Assembly: GCF_015706575.1 (NCBI RefSeq)
Contig: NW_024037074.1
Span: 17,721,334 to 17,785,333, forward strand
DNA: 64,000 nt
Reading direction: 5' to 3'
Source: Patiria miniata
Lineage: Eukaryota; Echinodermata; Asteroidea; Valvatida; Asterinidae
Position numbers and translations under genes: made by a program. Below the pieces are notes generated by a model. It did no database searches. It saw only the letters and a program-made list of their open reading frames with translations, and had not been told where the DNA came from. Positions 12,536 to 24,615 of the stretch are shown here, piece after piece. Position 1 is the stretch's first letter. Each line of letters begins with the position of its first letter.

Positions 12536-13534
12536 CCATCTATATGAGAGCAAGTTTTACTCGGCCTCCGAGAAATGTTCGCTCCTGAAAGGTTCCGAGA
12601 CCGCGGTCTCCCGCGACGCCAAAATGGCTCCACGTCCATAGAAAAATACGGTGAATTTCTTTTTTTTGTGACTGCGTTCAAGATCGCAATATTTGAAGCA
12701 ATGCATCGACCCTTCGTTGATCCCAAACAGGCCCCCGAAATTATAACGCGACACTGACTGTGACGTGGCGGGCCGGGCAGCGAACTCACAACGCTCAGCC
12801 TTGGTGGAAGCATAGAGCTCGTGGAAGCATGGAGCTGTAAACACATTATGGAAGCAACAGCACTCTATCACGCGACGTCACATGCTTGTGCTTCAAATAG
12901 CGAGCACCGTAGACTCAACCTCGTTTCCAGGGTGTGGAGCAGGCTGCAGTACGCGTTGCCAGTGACGGTTTTACGCATAGCCGGGAAGTACCACGCAGTG
13001 TAGACTTTCGATTGGTCAGACCGCGCTAGGCATACTAATGTGTAGTCCTTCTGAGTATTCGTTGCACTCGGCGCAGGGGCGGCAAGCGAAGCACATGAAA
13101 GAATAGGGACACTTGGTGGCCACGCACCATGGACAAAAAATATTTTACCAAGGTCACCCCATACTAAAGTTTGGTGAACACTTTTGCAGAACAGCCGAGT
13201 AGAACACGTAAACGAAACCCCTACGTTGACCTCGCACAGTCTAGGCACGCAGGAAAGCCAGCACGGGGGGCGACCAGGCAGTCAACGTGAAAGCGCACAC
13301 GACAGCAAATTCCTGTGCAAAACGCAGTCACGAAAATTCGACGAAACGGATCGCCGGTCCGTACGGGAAAATTAGGACGACCCGAAGCGTCCGACCCGGC
13401 GGAAGACACCCTCCGCATTTTTCCACGGACGTGGAGCGATTTTGGCGCCGCGGGAGCCCGCAGTCTCGGATCCTTTCATGAGCAAACATCGTCTCGGGGG
13501 CGAGTAAACTTCTCTCTTATATATATAGATAAGG
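12536..13534. mobile_element. DNA transposon-like element (about 1 kb, 115-bp inverted ends) abutting the second transporter gene
   Basis: The left arm 12536-12653 and right arm 13409-13534 are inverted copies at roughly 80 percent by eye. Shared words include GTTTTACTCGG/CCGAGTAAAAC-type, CTCCTGAAAGG, TCCGAGAC, GCGCCAAAAT and GCTCCACGTCC. The interior is noticeably GC-richer than the flanks and has no transposase. The right end reaches 13534, only 31 bases from the ATG at 13565, so the element must supply the proximal 5' sequence of that gene. Several 60-130 residue open frames here are products of its GC content. Confidence 0.72.
13517..13532 (+). promoter_or_regulatory. TATA-like run at the transposon end, upstream of transporter copy 2
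   Basis: CTCTTATATATATAGATA lies 35-50 bases before the start codon, within the terminal sequence of the inverted-repeat element. If used as a TATA box it would give a very short 5' UTR. An upstream non-coding exon elsewhere is equally possible. Confidence 0.3.
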
Positions 13535-13564
13535 TCTAGTAGGTGACTTCGCCGCTTGTACACA

Positions 13565-16500
13565 ATGGCGGAACAATTCGGCACACGTTCCTACTTCGAA
13601 GCTCCTGATTACATTGTATGCGGCGGAATGCTATTGGCGTCGCTAGCCATAGGCTTGTACTACGGCTTGAGCGGCGATCGACAGCGCACCTCGTCCGAGT
13701 ACATCCTCGCTAATCGTCAGATGTCATTCCTCCCGGCCACGCTGTCCCTGATCGCCAGTTTCTCGTCTGGTATTTCAGTGCAGGGAATCCCAGCGGATGT
13801 GTACTACCACGGTCCAATGCTGATATGGTTTATGCTTCCCATGACATTGGGTGCAGTGCTTTCTATGCTATTCTTCATGCCAATGTACTACAGACTTGGC
13901 ATGACGTCTGTCTACACGGTAATCCCACCAACTTGTGCCTCAGCATAATTCTTTAAGAATGCTTAGAAAGATTGAACACGCAAACAGTAACAGACTTACA
14001 TTTGTTTTTTTGCAAGCTGAAAAATCTGATCTTTATCAAAAACATCGATGAAGTGACCCTAAATTCCAATTTACTTGATTAAAAGCATCAAATGGCAGTT
14101 GTAAAGTCAAGTTTATAAATTAATTCTAAAAAAAAAAATACGACAATGGCAATGAAATATTTAAAAGGTTTCATATGGGAACTGTCTTGTAACTTTTGCA
14201 GTCTTTGGTTATTCCATTCCACCATACAGTACCTCGACCTTCGCTTCAATACTGTTGTCCAGATATGTGGAATCATATCATTTCTTCTTTTTACAGTGAG
14301 TATTTCCTTACAGCTTTGACAATATGATTTAAGGCAGAGTTACAGACCAAACGCGAAACATACGCAAATTGACAACACAACAGCTTTTAGGCCTACTGAC
14401 TCGAGTCATCGAGGCCATGTTACCTAAAAGAGCTCAAAGCTTCATCAATTCACCTAAATTAAAACATCTAGAGGTCAGTGAATTTGCAACAATTCGCACA
14501 TGATAACACTATGTAATCCTATGCGATTAAATTTACTTAGACTCCATATAGGCCTACAATCTCCATGTACTTCTCCAATTAACCGTTGTTAAAAATTTAG
14601 GAGGAATTCTATGATTTCGGTAGCTCTGTTCTGTAACAGGTTTCCAACAATATTAAACCTGGTCCGTCACCTTTAGCAGTTCCAGGATAATTTGCAGCCT
14701 TCGTGGCCCTAACCCTACAATTTAGGGTTAGGTTTATCACTAGCTAGGTCGATGGCCGACATGTTATCAACTCTTTTTGAGTTTGTACACAACCGGCTGA
14801 GGCTGGGCCTATACTTCAATTTCTCAAAAAGTTCGGACGAGAACCTATTTTTTTTCTAGTTGGCCTAATGCAACGTGGGTCTTTTTCTGCTTAATTTTGG
14901 CAGCTTCTTTATCTCGGATTGATTACATACACTGCATGCGTCGCTGTTACTGCAGGTAAGATCTGTTAAGTCAATTACTTGTAACAAATGTTCATTGCGT
15001 TCTCGTTTCAGTATGACAATTTCAACATCTTCCCAAATAGTAGAAACAAAACAAACAACAAACACCATAGGCCTACGACCCCAACAAGCGAAACAAAGAC
15101 AAAAGTTCATTTTTTGTCAGTTGACAGCACATAAACTCTTTAAATTTCGATTAAAGGCCAGGGATTAAATTTGTTGACGAGATTTACCTTCGAATATTTA
15201 TCTCGCTCCTAAACACCTGTAGTCCGATTAAATTACAAAAACATACAGTCTAGACGCAAGCATATTTAGCAATTGATAACCTTTTTTGACCGTTATTTTA
15301 TTTGGTTTACAGTGACTGGTATTAGTCTTGAGGCCGCTATCGTTGGTTCCTGCATAGTGTGCGCTATTTACACTGTCATAGTAAGTTATAAAATGTAATA
15401 CGTTGACACAAAACGCACAGACGATAAGGTGGAATCTTGTCTGGGACCCTGTCCCGACCAAAGCCAAACACAAATGTACCTGCATGTTATTGGTAGCTGG
15501 GGTACAAACTACTGTATACCTTTAGTCTGTAGTTTTTTCTCTTTTCTTTATATTGACATCATTTTCGGTACCCCAAAGCTAATGTGGCATTTAATTATTT
15601 ATAAAAATTTGTGTTGACGTTAATTTAAACAACAATTTAAAAAAAAGTGCTGCAGCACTTTTGCTGGTTATGAGTCTTATGTTACCCAGAAATTAACATT
15701 CCATCTTCCCTAATTTTTTTTTCTTTTAACATTCATCTACCTTTCTTTTTTAAGGGTGGAATCAAAGCCGTGCTTTGGACAGACAGTCTTCAAATGATCC
15801 TCATGCTAGCGGCAGTCATCGCAATCATCATCAAAGGCAGCATGGAGCTGGATGGCTTCGGGAATGTGTGGAGAATAGCATCAGAGGGACAAAGAACCAA
15901 CTTCTTCGAGTATTATAATCTCATATATACCCTGAACCATGAATCACTATTAAACTAGCATCGTGCTTTCTTATCACCAATCATGAGGTTCTACAATCAT
16001 ATCAAATTTCAAATAACTTAACGACCCCATAATCTATTTTGCCATCTTCAAAAACAAACAATCTTCACCATACTGATAATTACCGCCACCCTGTATTTCA
16101 CCTGATACTTTTCTGACACTTTTTGACATCATTTCCGGGTAATTTTGACCCGGAAATGATGGCAAACGGGTCGGCAAAAGTGTCATCTTGACCCAGTATC
16201 GGGTCACAAAGTATCAGTGTCAAAAAGGGCGCAGGTGATAATATTGCAGCATTTATATTAATACATTTCTTTGAAGGTTTGATATGGATTTTACTGACTT
16301 CTACAATGGCTGGGGATTCACCGTCGGGCAGATCACGTACATCAATTGGACGATCAACAATCAGTACATGGTCCAACGGTTCGTAGTCTGCAAATCAGAG
16401 GCCGTTGCTAGAGCGTAAGTGACAACGATGAAGAAACCACTGGCATAATTCAAACAATCTACCATTTCTTTAAGATTCACAACTGAGACCCCACTATAAA

Positions 16501-19500
16501 AATAAGTTGGATGGCCAGGATGTAAGATTTCAAAATGGTTAAAGTATTGTCATCGTTTTCATTTACTTTTTTTATTTTCGTAAAAAAATAAGTGAATAAT
16601 CATAATCGCTGCAAACTGCTGCCTGATTGGATTGACCTGAAATATACAAATGAAAAATGTTAAAGATTTTGACAGGATCTTTTTTTTTCATTTGCAAACG
16701 TGACCTGCCAAAAGGTTTCTAGATAATTTGAAATAAGTCAAAGGCTATTGTGTGTGATTGGTTTGTATTTCAGATGCATTGTTGGCTACATTGTTGGCGA
16801 GTTTATCTTCGTTGTGCTGCTCATTCTGGCAGGCTTCACCATCTACGCGTATTACGAAGGCTGTGACCCTCTTACGCTGGGATACACCACCAAAAATGAC
16901 CAGGTGCATATTTGTTTCTCTAAATAGTCGGTCAATTAATTTCATCATGTCCAAGAAGACAATATTCACGCAGCTTTCGAAATTCTTCCATGCATGATTA
17001 AATTGATGCGCACTTTTCAGACAGTTTAGTTGTTAAATGTATTGCATCCACTAGAGTTAGCAATATTTGTTAACGAATAGCATGGAGATTAACTTGGACT
17101 TCAGTTCTTACAGGCGGGTAGCAAGGTCATTTTGATTGGGGGTGCACTAAAAAAAGGACGCATTGAGCGTCTGTAAGTCACCCTGCCTCCATGAAATCAA
17201 AAGCGATGGAGGGGGGAACCATCTTCATATGAGGGCGCTATTTAAAGCTGACGATCATGGTTACTGTTGGACAATAGGTGGCACTCTTTACGGCGGTACA
17301 ATTGCCGACGTTCGCAGGACGAACAAAAAAAGGGCACGCCCATCCCGTGGGAAAAGGGGTGCGTGCCATAGAGAGAATTTTGGGGGTAAATACCCCCTTC
17401 ACCCCCCCCCCCTCCACCACATACACACCAGATGATACGCCACTGCATTAATTAACAATTAAACCAACATTGGTTGCTAAATTCAAACGGTCAACATAGC
17501 ATCATGGTAGTTGGTTAAAAGCAAGTTGAATACTTCTTTCTACTTGTAGATTGTACCCTATTTCGTTGTCGATGTCTTTGGTCATCTACCGGCAGTTCCA
17601 GGTCTGCTGCTGGCAGGGTTGTTTGGTGCAGCACTCAGGTCAGTGATAGTCAATAACAAGACCAGAGGTAGACTAGAAAGCCTCAGCTTAGGAAATTTAA
17701 TAATAGGCTCAGTTTCTGACTGACTGACTCGGGACGCGATTGAGGAGACAGAAACAGGCCCCACGGGTTATACACACTAGGCTCTATACGGATTTTACTT
17801 TTATCCTCGGTTGAGGAATTTCCATTTCACAACAAATCAATGGCGTCTAATTAGGACTTTCACTAGCAGTTTTAATCTTTGCCAAATTAAAAAAAATGCT
17901 TTATTTGTTTGTAGCACACTGTCTTCTGTACTGAATGCTAACGCAACACTCGTGGGTGAACACTTTGTTAAACCAATCTGGAAAGAGATGTCAGATCCGA
18001 CCTATACCATCGTGCTGAAAATGATCGGTAAGCTTTAATAGATGGAAGACAATACAATGTAGTCGACGTTCTGGAAATATGGCTCGCTTATCGGAAGGCA
18101 AACGTGAATTTCAATGACACAGCTATACCAAAAGCTATACCAAATTGGCATGACACATACTAAAAACCAATTTAACGCGGTACTCCCTGGAGGTCTCACA
18201 GTCGTAAATAGCAGTGTTGTATAAACATAATGTAGTTGAGTCCATGACAAGTAACATGATGACGAGAACAATGTAATGCTTTTGTTACAGCTCAATTAAA
18301 TATAGTGACTTGACTTGAGACAGAAGGACTTGCGATAGACTTGTGATGGACTTGCAGAGACTTGTGATGGACTCGAGTACAACACTTGTAGATAGTGGAA
18401 ATGGATGAATGCTTTCACTTTATCAAGTTTTGAAGATGGAGACAAGGGAAAGCGCATCAATCTCATTTTGGCCGGCTAAGACTATTGAACATCATAGTTA
18501 AAACAACAAACTCTTCATTGACGTTAATCATTAGAGTAAATAGGTTGCCTAATGATGCAAATAATTTGTTTTATTGAGGACGGAATCCTTATCCATGTTT
18601 TCTCGTTTGGTTTCAGTTGTTGCGTTTGCCGTGATCACCTTAGGTTCAGCATTTCTCGTACCAGCTATTGGAGATGCAGTCCCGGTATATGAACATTCTT
18701 ATCGCATTGTACAATCATTTTTGGCACTTTTTATAGATTAAAAAAAAATGCACAGCTACTGGCCCTGCCTTTACGTGTTTAGCTTATAACATTAAACGTT
18801 TGCCGCAAATTATAAGTAGGAATCATAATCTCTGAAAAAAAATCAAACCAGTTTATAATATTTGACATTTTCCAATCACTATAATCAAAATTTGCCATCC
18901 TCACCAATTTCAGTACCAATTATTTATCCTGTTCTTTTTTTTTTATTATTAGGTTATGGTTACATTGAACGGTGGTTTCCATGGTACCTTGCTTGCCTTG
19001 TACGTTCTCGGGGCATTTGTTCCATGGTGCGGACCAAAGGTATCAAATCAATTATCTCTATGAGCAGTGACAGGTGGACCAGAAGCTAATGAATTGGTTA
19101 TTTCAAATTAACGAAAGTGCCGTTGTAAATTGGCTACCAGTCAAGTCAAATGAGGCTTTCATTGGAAATTCAATATCCAGTGCATGATTAATTCGCGTGT
19201 AATGATTGTAAACACATCAATCTTCATCCTTCGATTTCACAAAGTCATTTATATGAAGCCAGAAAGTGGTTTTGTTGCGGATTGTTCTATTTTATGTTTC
19301 TCGAAAATCTGGTGTTTTTTTTTTTTTTTTTTTTTTACATGATGTTGATTAATATGACGCAACGCAGCAAAATCATCCCAACTGAACCTTATAATGAAAT
19401 AAATAAAACCAAACAAACATACAAACACCCCAACAAACAAACAAACAAAACCCAAACAAATTTCTTTAATAGTTTTGATCTATTGTGCAGGGTTTCTAAT

Positions 19501-21634
19501 TCTCCAAACTTATACTCTACAATTAGACGACGATTAATTCTTTTTATACACTGATAAATTGAAGTGCTTGTGACGAAATCCACCCTCACCCAAAAGCCCA
19601 ATGTTTCTAGAAGACAGCACGCGTGTAAAAGCTTTTCGGCAAAACTGACAAATTCTCATTTGAAATTTCAGCTAGTATATTCTTTCTCAGATCAATAAGG
19701 TCACACTTCTTTTTTTACGTTGCTCTCAATTATGCACTTTTACAGGGTGCTGTTTCCGGATACGTTGTTGGATTAGCGGTAGCCCTGACGATGTCTATTG
19801 GGAGTGTTATCTACGCTCCGCCTCCACAGAACCTGCAGCTTTCAGGAGAATTTTGCCTGAACGACACTCAGTTGAGTGGCACAGAAGTCACACAGTTAGT
19901 GACTGCATGGGATTCAAATATCACTGTGTCAAATATCGAAAACCAAAGGTCAGTATTACACTGCATTAGGGAAAGACAGTGTTATAAATTACTTGCCGTA
20001 CAAAAAAACACAAAGAAAACAAACAAATAACACGTTCTTTAAAAGCTAATTTATTATAGGGAGGATCAAACAGTATGATGAGACACTGCGATGGTATAAA
20101 TTTCATTTATAAATTGCGCCATAAAAAACGTCCATCTATAGCTGCTTTACGGTAGCTGTCACGCGAATGAGTATAATATTATGGGCCATTAGGATAATTT
20201 GAACGTATTTCGTGTGGGATTTATTACTACATCGCCGCCTTCATGTCATCATATCCCTCGGTATCCGATCATCATATTGAATTGCGCGATCAGTCACTGA
20301 AACGTGATTTGCAGGCAAGGAAGCAATTTCTGTCATCACTTAAACAGATGTGCCCTACACGCACATGTCAAGGAGGTTTTGCATTTTCCCCATGCTGCCA
20401 AACGTCTTTGGAGGTTGCCTTGTTAAAACAGAGCACCTTTAGCATGTGACATCCCCATTTGACTTGGTGATTGTATATTAAGCTGATTTTTTTCTGTTCT
20501 TTTTCTTTCTTTCTTTTTTTTTTTTTGCAGGCCTGACCAGACGCCAATAATTTTCACGTTGAACAAAATATGGTTTGCGGGTTTAACTTTTGCAATCAGC
20601 ACGATCGTTGCACTCTTCGTTACCTTGGTCACAGGTAATAAAAAGGACTTTCCGCACACTTAAACCAAAAGTCTTTCTTCTTCTTGAAACACGAATGCTT
20701 TTTAAAAATAAAATAAAATAAAATAAAACGGAATATAAACACTTCGGATTTTTGATTGTGAATATGCAGTTCCGTCTTGGGGATTGTAAGTTACCAGGCC
20801 TATAGCATCCATTATTCTTTCTCGTCTTCTAGGGGCAAACGATACCTCAAAAATGGACCCAAGACTTGTGGTCTGGAAAGTCAAGAGTGACTTCGTTCCT
20901 ACAGAAACCCGGACGAGACAGGTGGGATTTTTGTTAGTCGGATAAGAAAATCAGCCATTTTGGGGGAGCTCTTGAGGGCGCTGTAACAATCAATTTTCTG
21001 GGTACAAGCACTAGATCAAATTTCGGTTATTAAAGCAGTTTTGTGCTTTTAATTAATCTGATAAAAACAAACATTGTAAACTGTGGCCACAATACATTAC
21101 ACCAACAGCCCTGGATACACGTTTGATTCTATACCCAACTATGACATGTTATACAGCGCCCTCTTTGTTTAAATAAGGTCAAGGTCAAGAATAAGGTCAA
21201 TTTTAGTTCCTTTTTTAATTTGACATTTAAGTTAAAACAGGCATACAAAGTCGGCCAATAAGAAAGCTTAGAAAATATAAATACGGAATGGATGGTTTAT
21301 ACTGAACTTTAATTTTGTGACTTTATTCCCAGCAAAATTTGAGAAAACTCATATTTTGAAACGGAGGGTTCAATCACTAAACAAACTTACAACTGATTGC
21401 TTGCGAAGTCCCATTTCGGTAATTTGTTAAAAACATCCCTCTCACAATTTTTTAATATTACAATCGACATAAAAGAACAAGTACCTCTTTGTTGAATTCT
21501 CTCTGATTTGTTCAATATGTTTTGTTTTGTAGCATGTATTGGACGACTATATTTCTCTGCCAGAAATGGACGATGGTGAAAAGGAAAGACTTGAAGAAAC
21601 GTTGACCGCTTCCAAATCCACAACTGAAGTGTGA
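13565..21634 (+). CDS. slc5a8-like: SLC5A8-like sodium-coupled monocarboxylate transporter, copy 2 (complete)
   Basis: Exons: 13565-13918, 14230-14295, 14904-14955, 15313-15380, 15755-15909, 16277-16414, 16774-16903, 17550-17638, 17915-18027, 18617-18684, 18953-19039, 19746-19948, 20531-20634, 20833-20921, 21533-21634. They sum to 1818 nt, 605 residues, close to the usual length of about 610 for SLC5A8. The start is ATG GCG GAA CAA. The first span begins YIVCGGMLLASLAIGLYYG, followed by the SSF-type block YILANRQMSFLPATLSLIAS and SFSSGIS. Mid-protein blocks are GGIKAVLWTDSLQM, FTDFYNGWGF and the TM8 serine-rich STLSSVLNAN. By family this is a plasma-membrane Na+/monocarboxylate symporter. The tail ends T-T-E-V, a class I PDZ-ligand form. 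Introns match copy 1 in position and phase. Confidence 0.92.
16098..16238. repeat. palindromic MITE-like insertion next to an exon
   Basis: Ends TCACCTG (16098) and CAGGTGA (16238) are inverted. Inside are GATACTTTTCTGACACTTTTTGAC against its inverse near 16210-16227, and ATCATTTCCGGGT against ACCCGGAAATGAT. It lies in the intron of transporter copy 2, only 38 bases before the exon at 16277. Confidence 0.6.
17110..17450. repeat. probable interspersed repeat in an intron
   Basis: The segment begins near GGCGGGTAGCAAGG, is GC-rich with runs of G and C (poly(C) near 17401-17412) and ends GATACGCCACTG. Similar GTCACGCCACTG wording ends a block near 51170. No coding signal is present; the class is not identified. 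Confidence 0.4.
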
Positions 21635-21789
21635 ATGGACTACAAACACTGTGAAAATACAGCTGTCGTGTTCAAAATATTACACAAGCGTTATTATATC
21701 AAAATGTACATGCGACGTAAATATACATATAAACGTGGACATGGGTTTAAAAAGAATCGTAAAAAATGAAGTTTAACAAACACAAACTC

Positions 21790-21795
21790 AATAAA
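21790..21795 (+). terminator. polyadenylation signal AATAAA, copy 2
   Basis: First exact AATAAA after the TGA at 21632-21634, about 155 bases downstream, followed by a T/G-rich stretch (TGTATGTAGTTTTG). This is a good candidate 3' end. Confidence 0.6.
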
Positions 21796-22030
21796 CCTGT
21801 TTTACTAGTGCAGTCTTGTATGTAGTTTTGATATATAAATTGAGCATTTAAGGCGCCCAAGCAATGCTTTTTAATGCTATCCTTGAAAATGCACCTTTTT
21901 GTCCCATTTAACCTCCTTTTCAATTTTCTTCTTGCCTTTTTGAACAGTATTTTAGCGCCTATTTGTTTTTTATGCTAATGCAAATTTCCATATTCATGAG
22001 CGAGACTGTGATGTCATTCCGGGCAGAAAC

Positions 22031-22750
22031 TAGTCTGGTTCCCCGACCTGAAAATTTTCCCCGACGTCTACACGTCTAAATTGTAGGTCAGGCAGCCTCC
22101 ATGGCTAAAAATAAACATGACGACATTGACGGCCCTTTTTCAAGCTCGACTTCGTTTCCGAATTCGCTTTATCACATAAAGCTTTTAATGTTCCGATAAT
22201 TTTTTTAAAAATAAATCACTTGCTTCATATATCATACAGTTATGATATACAGTTTAATACTTCTGTAAAACAACATTGACTAATTTTAACCTGGAATCTT
22301 CAAAGTTGGACACCCAAACAGCACTGTTAGCAGGCGGAGCCGAATTAAGACCACGCCGCGTTTTGGAAAATGCCGGTAACGGTCGTCAAATTCAAACTAG
22401 TGCATGACGCAGCAAAAAGTTCGCCCCTCGTATACGATCCGAGTGCAAAATCGTTGTTGAATTTCAAGTTTTCTAAATAAAAGCAATAGATATTAATTAT
22501 CTACTAGTTTTTTAAAGTTTTTAATAAGCAATTAGCAGTTAATAAAACCTATATTATACTCGGAAATACTCGGACACTATCCGATTGTCGACGAAATGAA
22601 TTCGGCAAACTTCGGACAGTTTCGGAAAAAGGAGGAATTCCTCCCGTTTTAGTCACGTGATGTAAATTGTAATACATTGTATTACCGGAGGCTACCTGAC
22701 CTAAGATTCATCAGGAATAGTCGGAATCTTTTGGTCTGGGAACCAGACTA
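22031..22750. mobile_element. 720-bp non-autonomous DNA transposon with a 9-bp target duplication
   Basis: GGCAGAAAC is present directly on both sides (22022-22030 and 22751-22759). The ends are inverted: TAGTCTGGTTCCC on the left and GGGAACCAGACTA on the right. The similarity continues inward for about 70 bp (GTAGGTCAGGCAGCCTCC against GGAGGCTACCTGACCTA). No transposase frame is visible. A 9-bp duplication is typical of Mutator-like elements, but the superfamily is an inference. Confidence 0.8.
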
Positions 22751-23631
22751 GGCAGAAACCTCAATGTTACTGCTATTTCAGCACAAAAACAGGTTGCTAC
22801 AATTTTGGATATTCGCTGTACGTCAAAACTGTTCTTTTCTTTCGTGATTTGTTGTGCAATTACATGGCAGTAAGCCAATAAGCAACCCTTTCTCACATAT
22901 ATTTTCAGTGAGCCAATTTTTGGGTTCACAATTTGAACTGCAAACCCCTAAACTGAACAGTGTCTTCCTGAAATGACATTACAGCAACAGCTTTCTCAGT
23001 TGTCCGGTATAGCATGGACAATTTAAAATGTGTAAAGAAGTGCACATGTCAATACAATTAACCAAAATGCATGTCAAATACTTTGTACATATTTAAGAGG
23101 AGTCGAAAGTTGCACAGTCAATTTAAGAAAAGTGCATCGCTTTAACTCATGTACTTTGAATAACAGACACTTCATTCTTAATTAGCTTGTCAATAGCACC
23201 GTCACATTTCACTTTTTACTCCATAACAACATTCAAAGTAGAGTTTCCATGGGTGGTTGAAGCTATTAAAGTTTTGCTTTTGTTTTTCCGATGGGGTACG
23301 TGGCAAAGATTGCACGTGCACAGCGACTTAATTCATTCTGCTGATGTATCACACAAAACTCGTTATTAGACTTATATTTAACCTTACTTCATGGTATCAA
23401 CACCGATATTTTCAAATAAACTCTATGATTTAGTTTATGCAACAGTCGTAATGAATGTAATCAGTGAATCAGTCTCAATAAAAGTGATCAGTTATCGACA
23501 AAACGTTGCTGCGTATGGGTTGAGGTTGCATATATCTTTGTTTGAATAAACCAGACAATTCATTTACTGATAACAAAGTTGCATGCATCATTCTGTTTAT
23601 ACTGGACGCGACGGACTGACTACCCTGGCGT

Positions 23632-24615
23632 TCAAGGCTCTCTTTGACAACAACTGCGGAAAACGATTTTCGCCGAGAGCTCATGAAGGTCCAAGCTAAG
23701 GAAACCATGGACAAGAGGGCTGATCGTAGACGTCATAACCTTGGAAAGTAAGAAGACATTACGAACGATGCTACTTCCAATCTCCGTATGTATTAAGTGC
23801 ATTGTAATCATCAATGTGGCATGCACCGTGGCATTGGCGTAGATCACTAACGCAGTGGCGGCCAACTTGATCACGATGCGCCTTTGATGGACCGACGAAG
23901 GGCGCTTCCTCAACCTCTTGAGAATACTCAAGTAAAAGAAGCTGTCTGCTACAAGGATTGTCAGAAAGATGACAACATACAGAACAAAAAGGGCTATTTT
24001 GATCTGCCGGTCGAATAGGTGAACTGTTAGTGCGAACAAAGCCACGTAGATTCCATCTGCCAACCAGACACCAAGGCTTATTTTGACGGCCCGCCGCTGG
24101 TCGCGGGCGATCAGGACGTATTTCATCGGGGCACACACGGCTAGATATCGCTCGGCTGCAGCGACGGTGACAAACAGATTGGATGCAAAGCATGCGCCCA
24201 TCATTGCAAAGACGATGATAGGAAAAGTCCCATCCTCGTCGGTGTTTTCAGGAAAAGTTTCCTCCGTCTCATTGCTACCTGAAAATGTCTCCTCTGTCTC
24301 GTTGTTACCGGCAGTCAAAGTTCTGACGAGGACCAAGGTTAGTAAGGAGATTTCTGCCACGGCGAGATTGGACAGAAACGTGTTAAAAGGTGTCCGCATC
24401 GACCGGATGCAAAGGACGACAAAGAGAAAAGAGCAGTTAGACAGAAGACCAACTGGAAAGAGCACCACGACAATAACTCCTGCAACAGTCAGTTCACCTG
24501 CTCCGTAGTAGGACAATATTGGCGTAGTTGAGATGTTCCCTAACGCATACTGACTAAGGTTGGCATTGCTGGCGTTCATTACCTCACTTGACATGTCTAG
24601 ATCAAAAAGAACCAT
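23632..24615 (-). CDS. class A (rhodopsin-like) GPCR, intronless, divergent orphan
   Basis: An uninterrupted 327-residue frame with seven hydrophobic segments. TM1 has the GLLSN pattern with Asn60 (1.50), TM2 has LSNLAVAE with Glu88 where Asp2.50 is expected, and TM3 ends ERY (155-157) in place of DRY. TM6 lacks the CWxP motif. TM7 has SPLVH (299-303) in place of NPxxY. N-glycosylation sequons occur in the N-terminus and in ECL1, where an ETEETF unit is doubled (residues 106-121). No canonical TM3 disulfide cysteine is seen. It is a plasma-membrane receptor by fold; ligand and coupling are unknown. It shares the FPVGLL and LRTPFN/MRTPFN signatures with the gene at 27071-28099, so the two are tandem paralogues. 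A second ATG at codon 8 could also serve as start. Confidence 0.85.
   Translation of the reverse strand: MVLFDLDMSSEVMNASNANLSQYALGNISTTPILSYYGAGELTVAGVIVVVLFPVGLLSNCSFLFVVLCIRSMRTPFNTFLSNLAVAEISLLTLVLVRTLTAGNNETEETFSGSNETEETFPENTDEDGTFPIIVFAMMGACFASNLFVTVAAAERYLAVCAPMKYVLIARDQRRAVKISLGVWLADGIYVALFALTVHLFDRQIKIALFVLYVVIFLTILVADSFFYLSILKRLRKRPSSVHQRRIVIKLAATALVIYANATVHATLMITMHLIHTEIGSSIVRNVFLLSKVMTSTISPLVHGFLSLDLHELSAKIVFRSCCQREP

Larger units (their letters stand above)
21635..23631. other. 3' UTR of transporter copy 2 and intergenic stretch
   Basis: The 3' UTR probably ends just after the AATAAA at 21790. The rest holds the 720-bp inverted-repeat element described separately and otherwise no gene that can be supported. 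Confidence 0.6.

Noticed and set aside
12532..13539. Several 60-126 codon open frames on both strands upstream of transporter copy 2
   Set aside because: They overlap in all frames within the GC-rich inverted-repeat element and show no domain; they are a by-product of base composition.
13556..13564. Upstream start for transporter copy 2 at 13556
   Set aside because: The codon there is TTG. The first ATG is at 13565 and gives the family-typical N-terminus.
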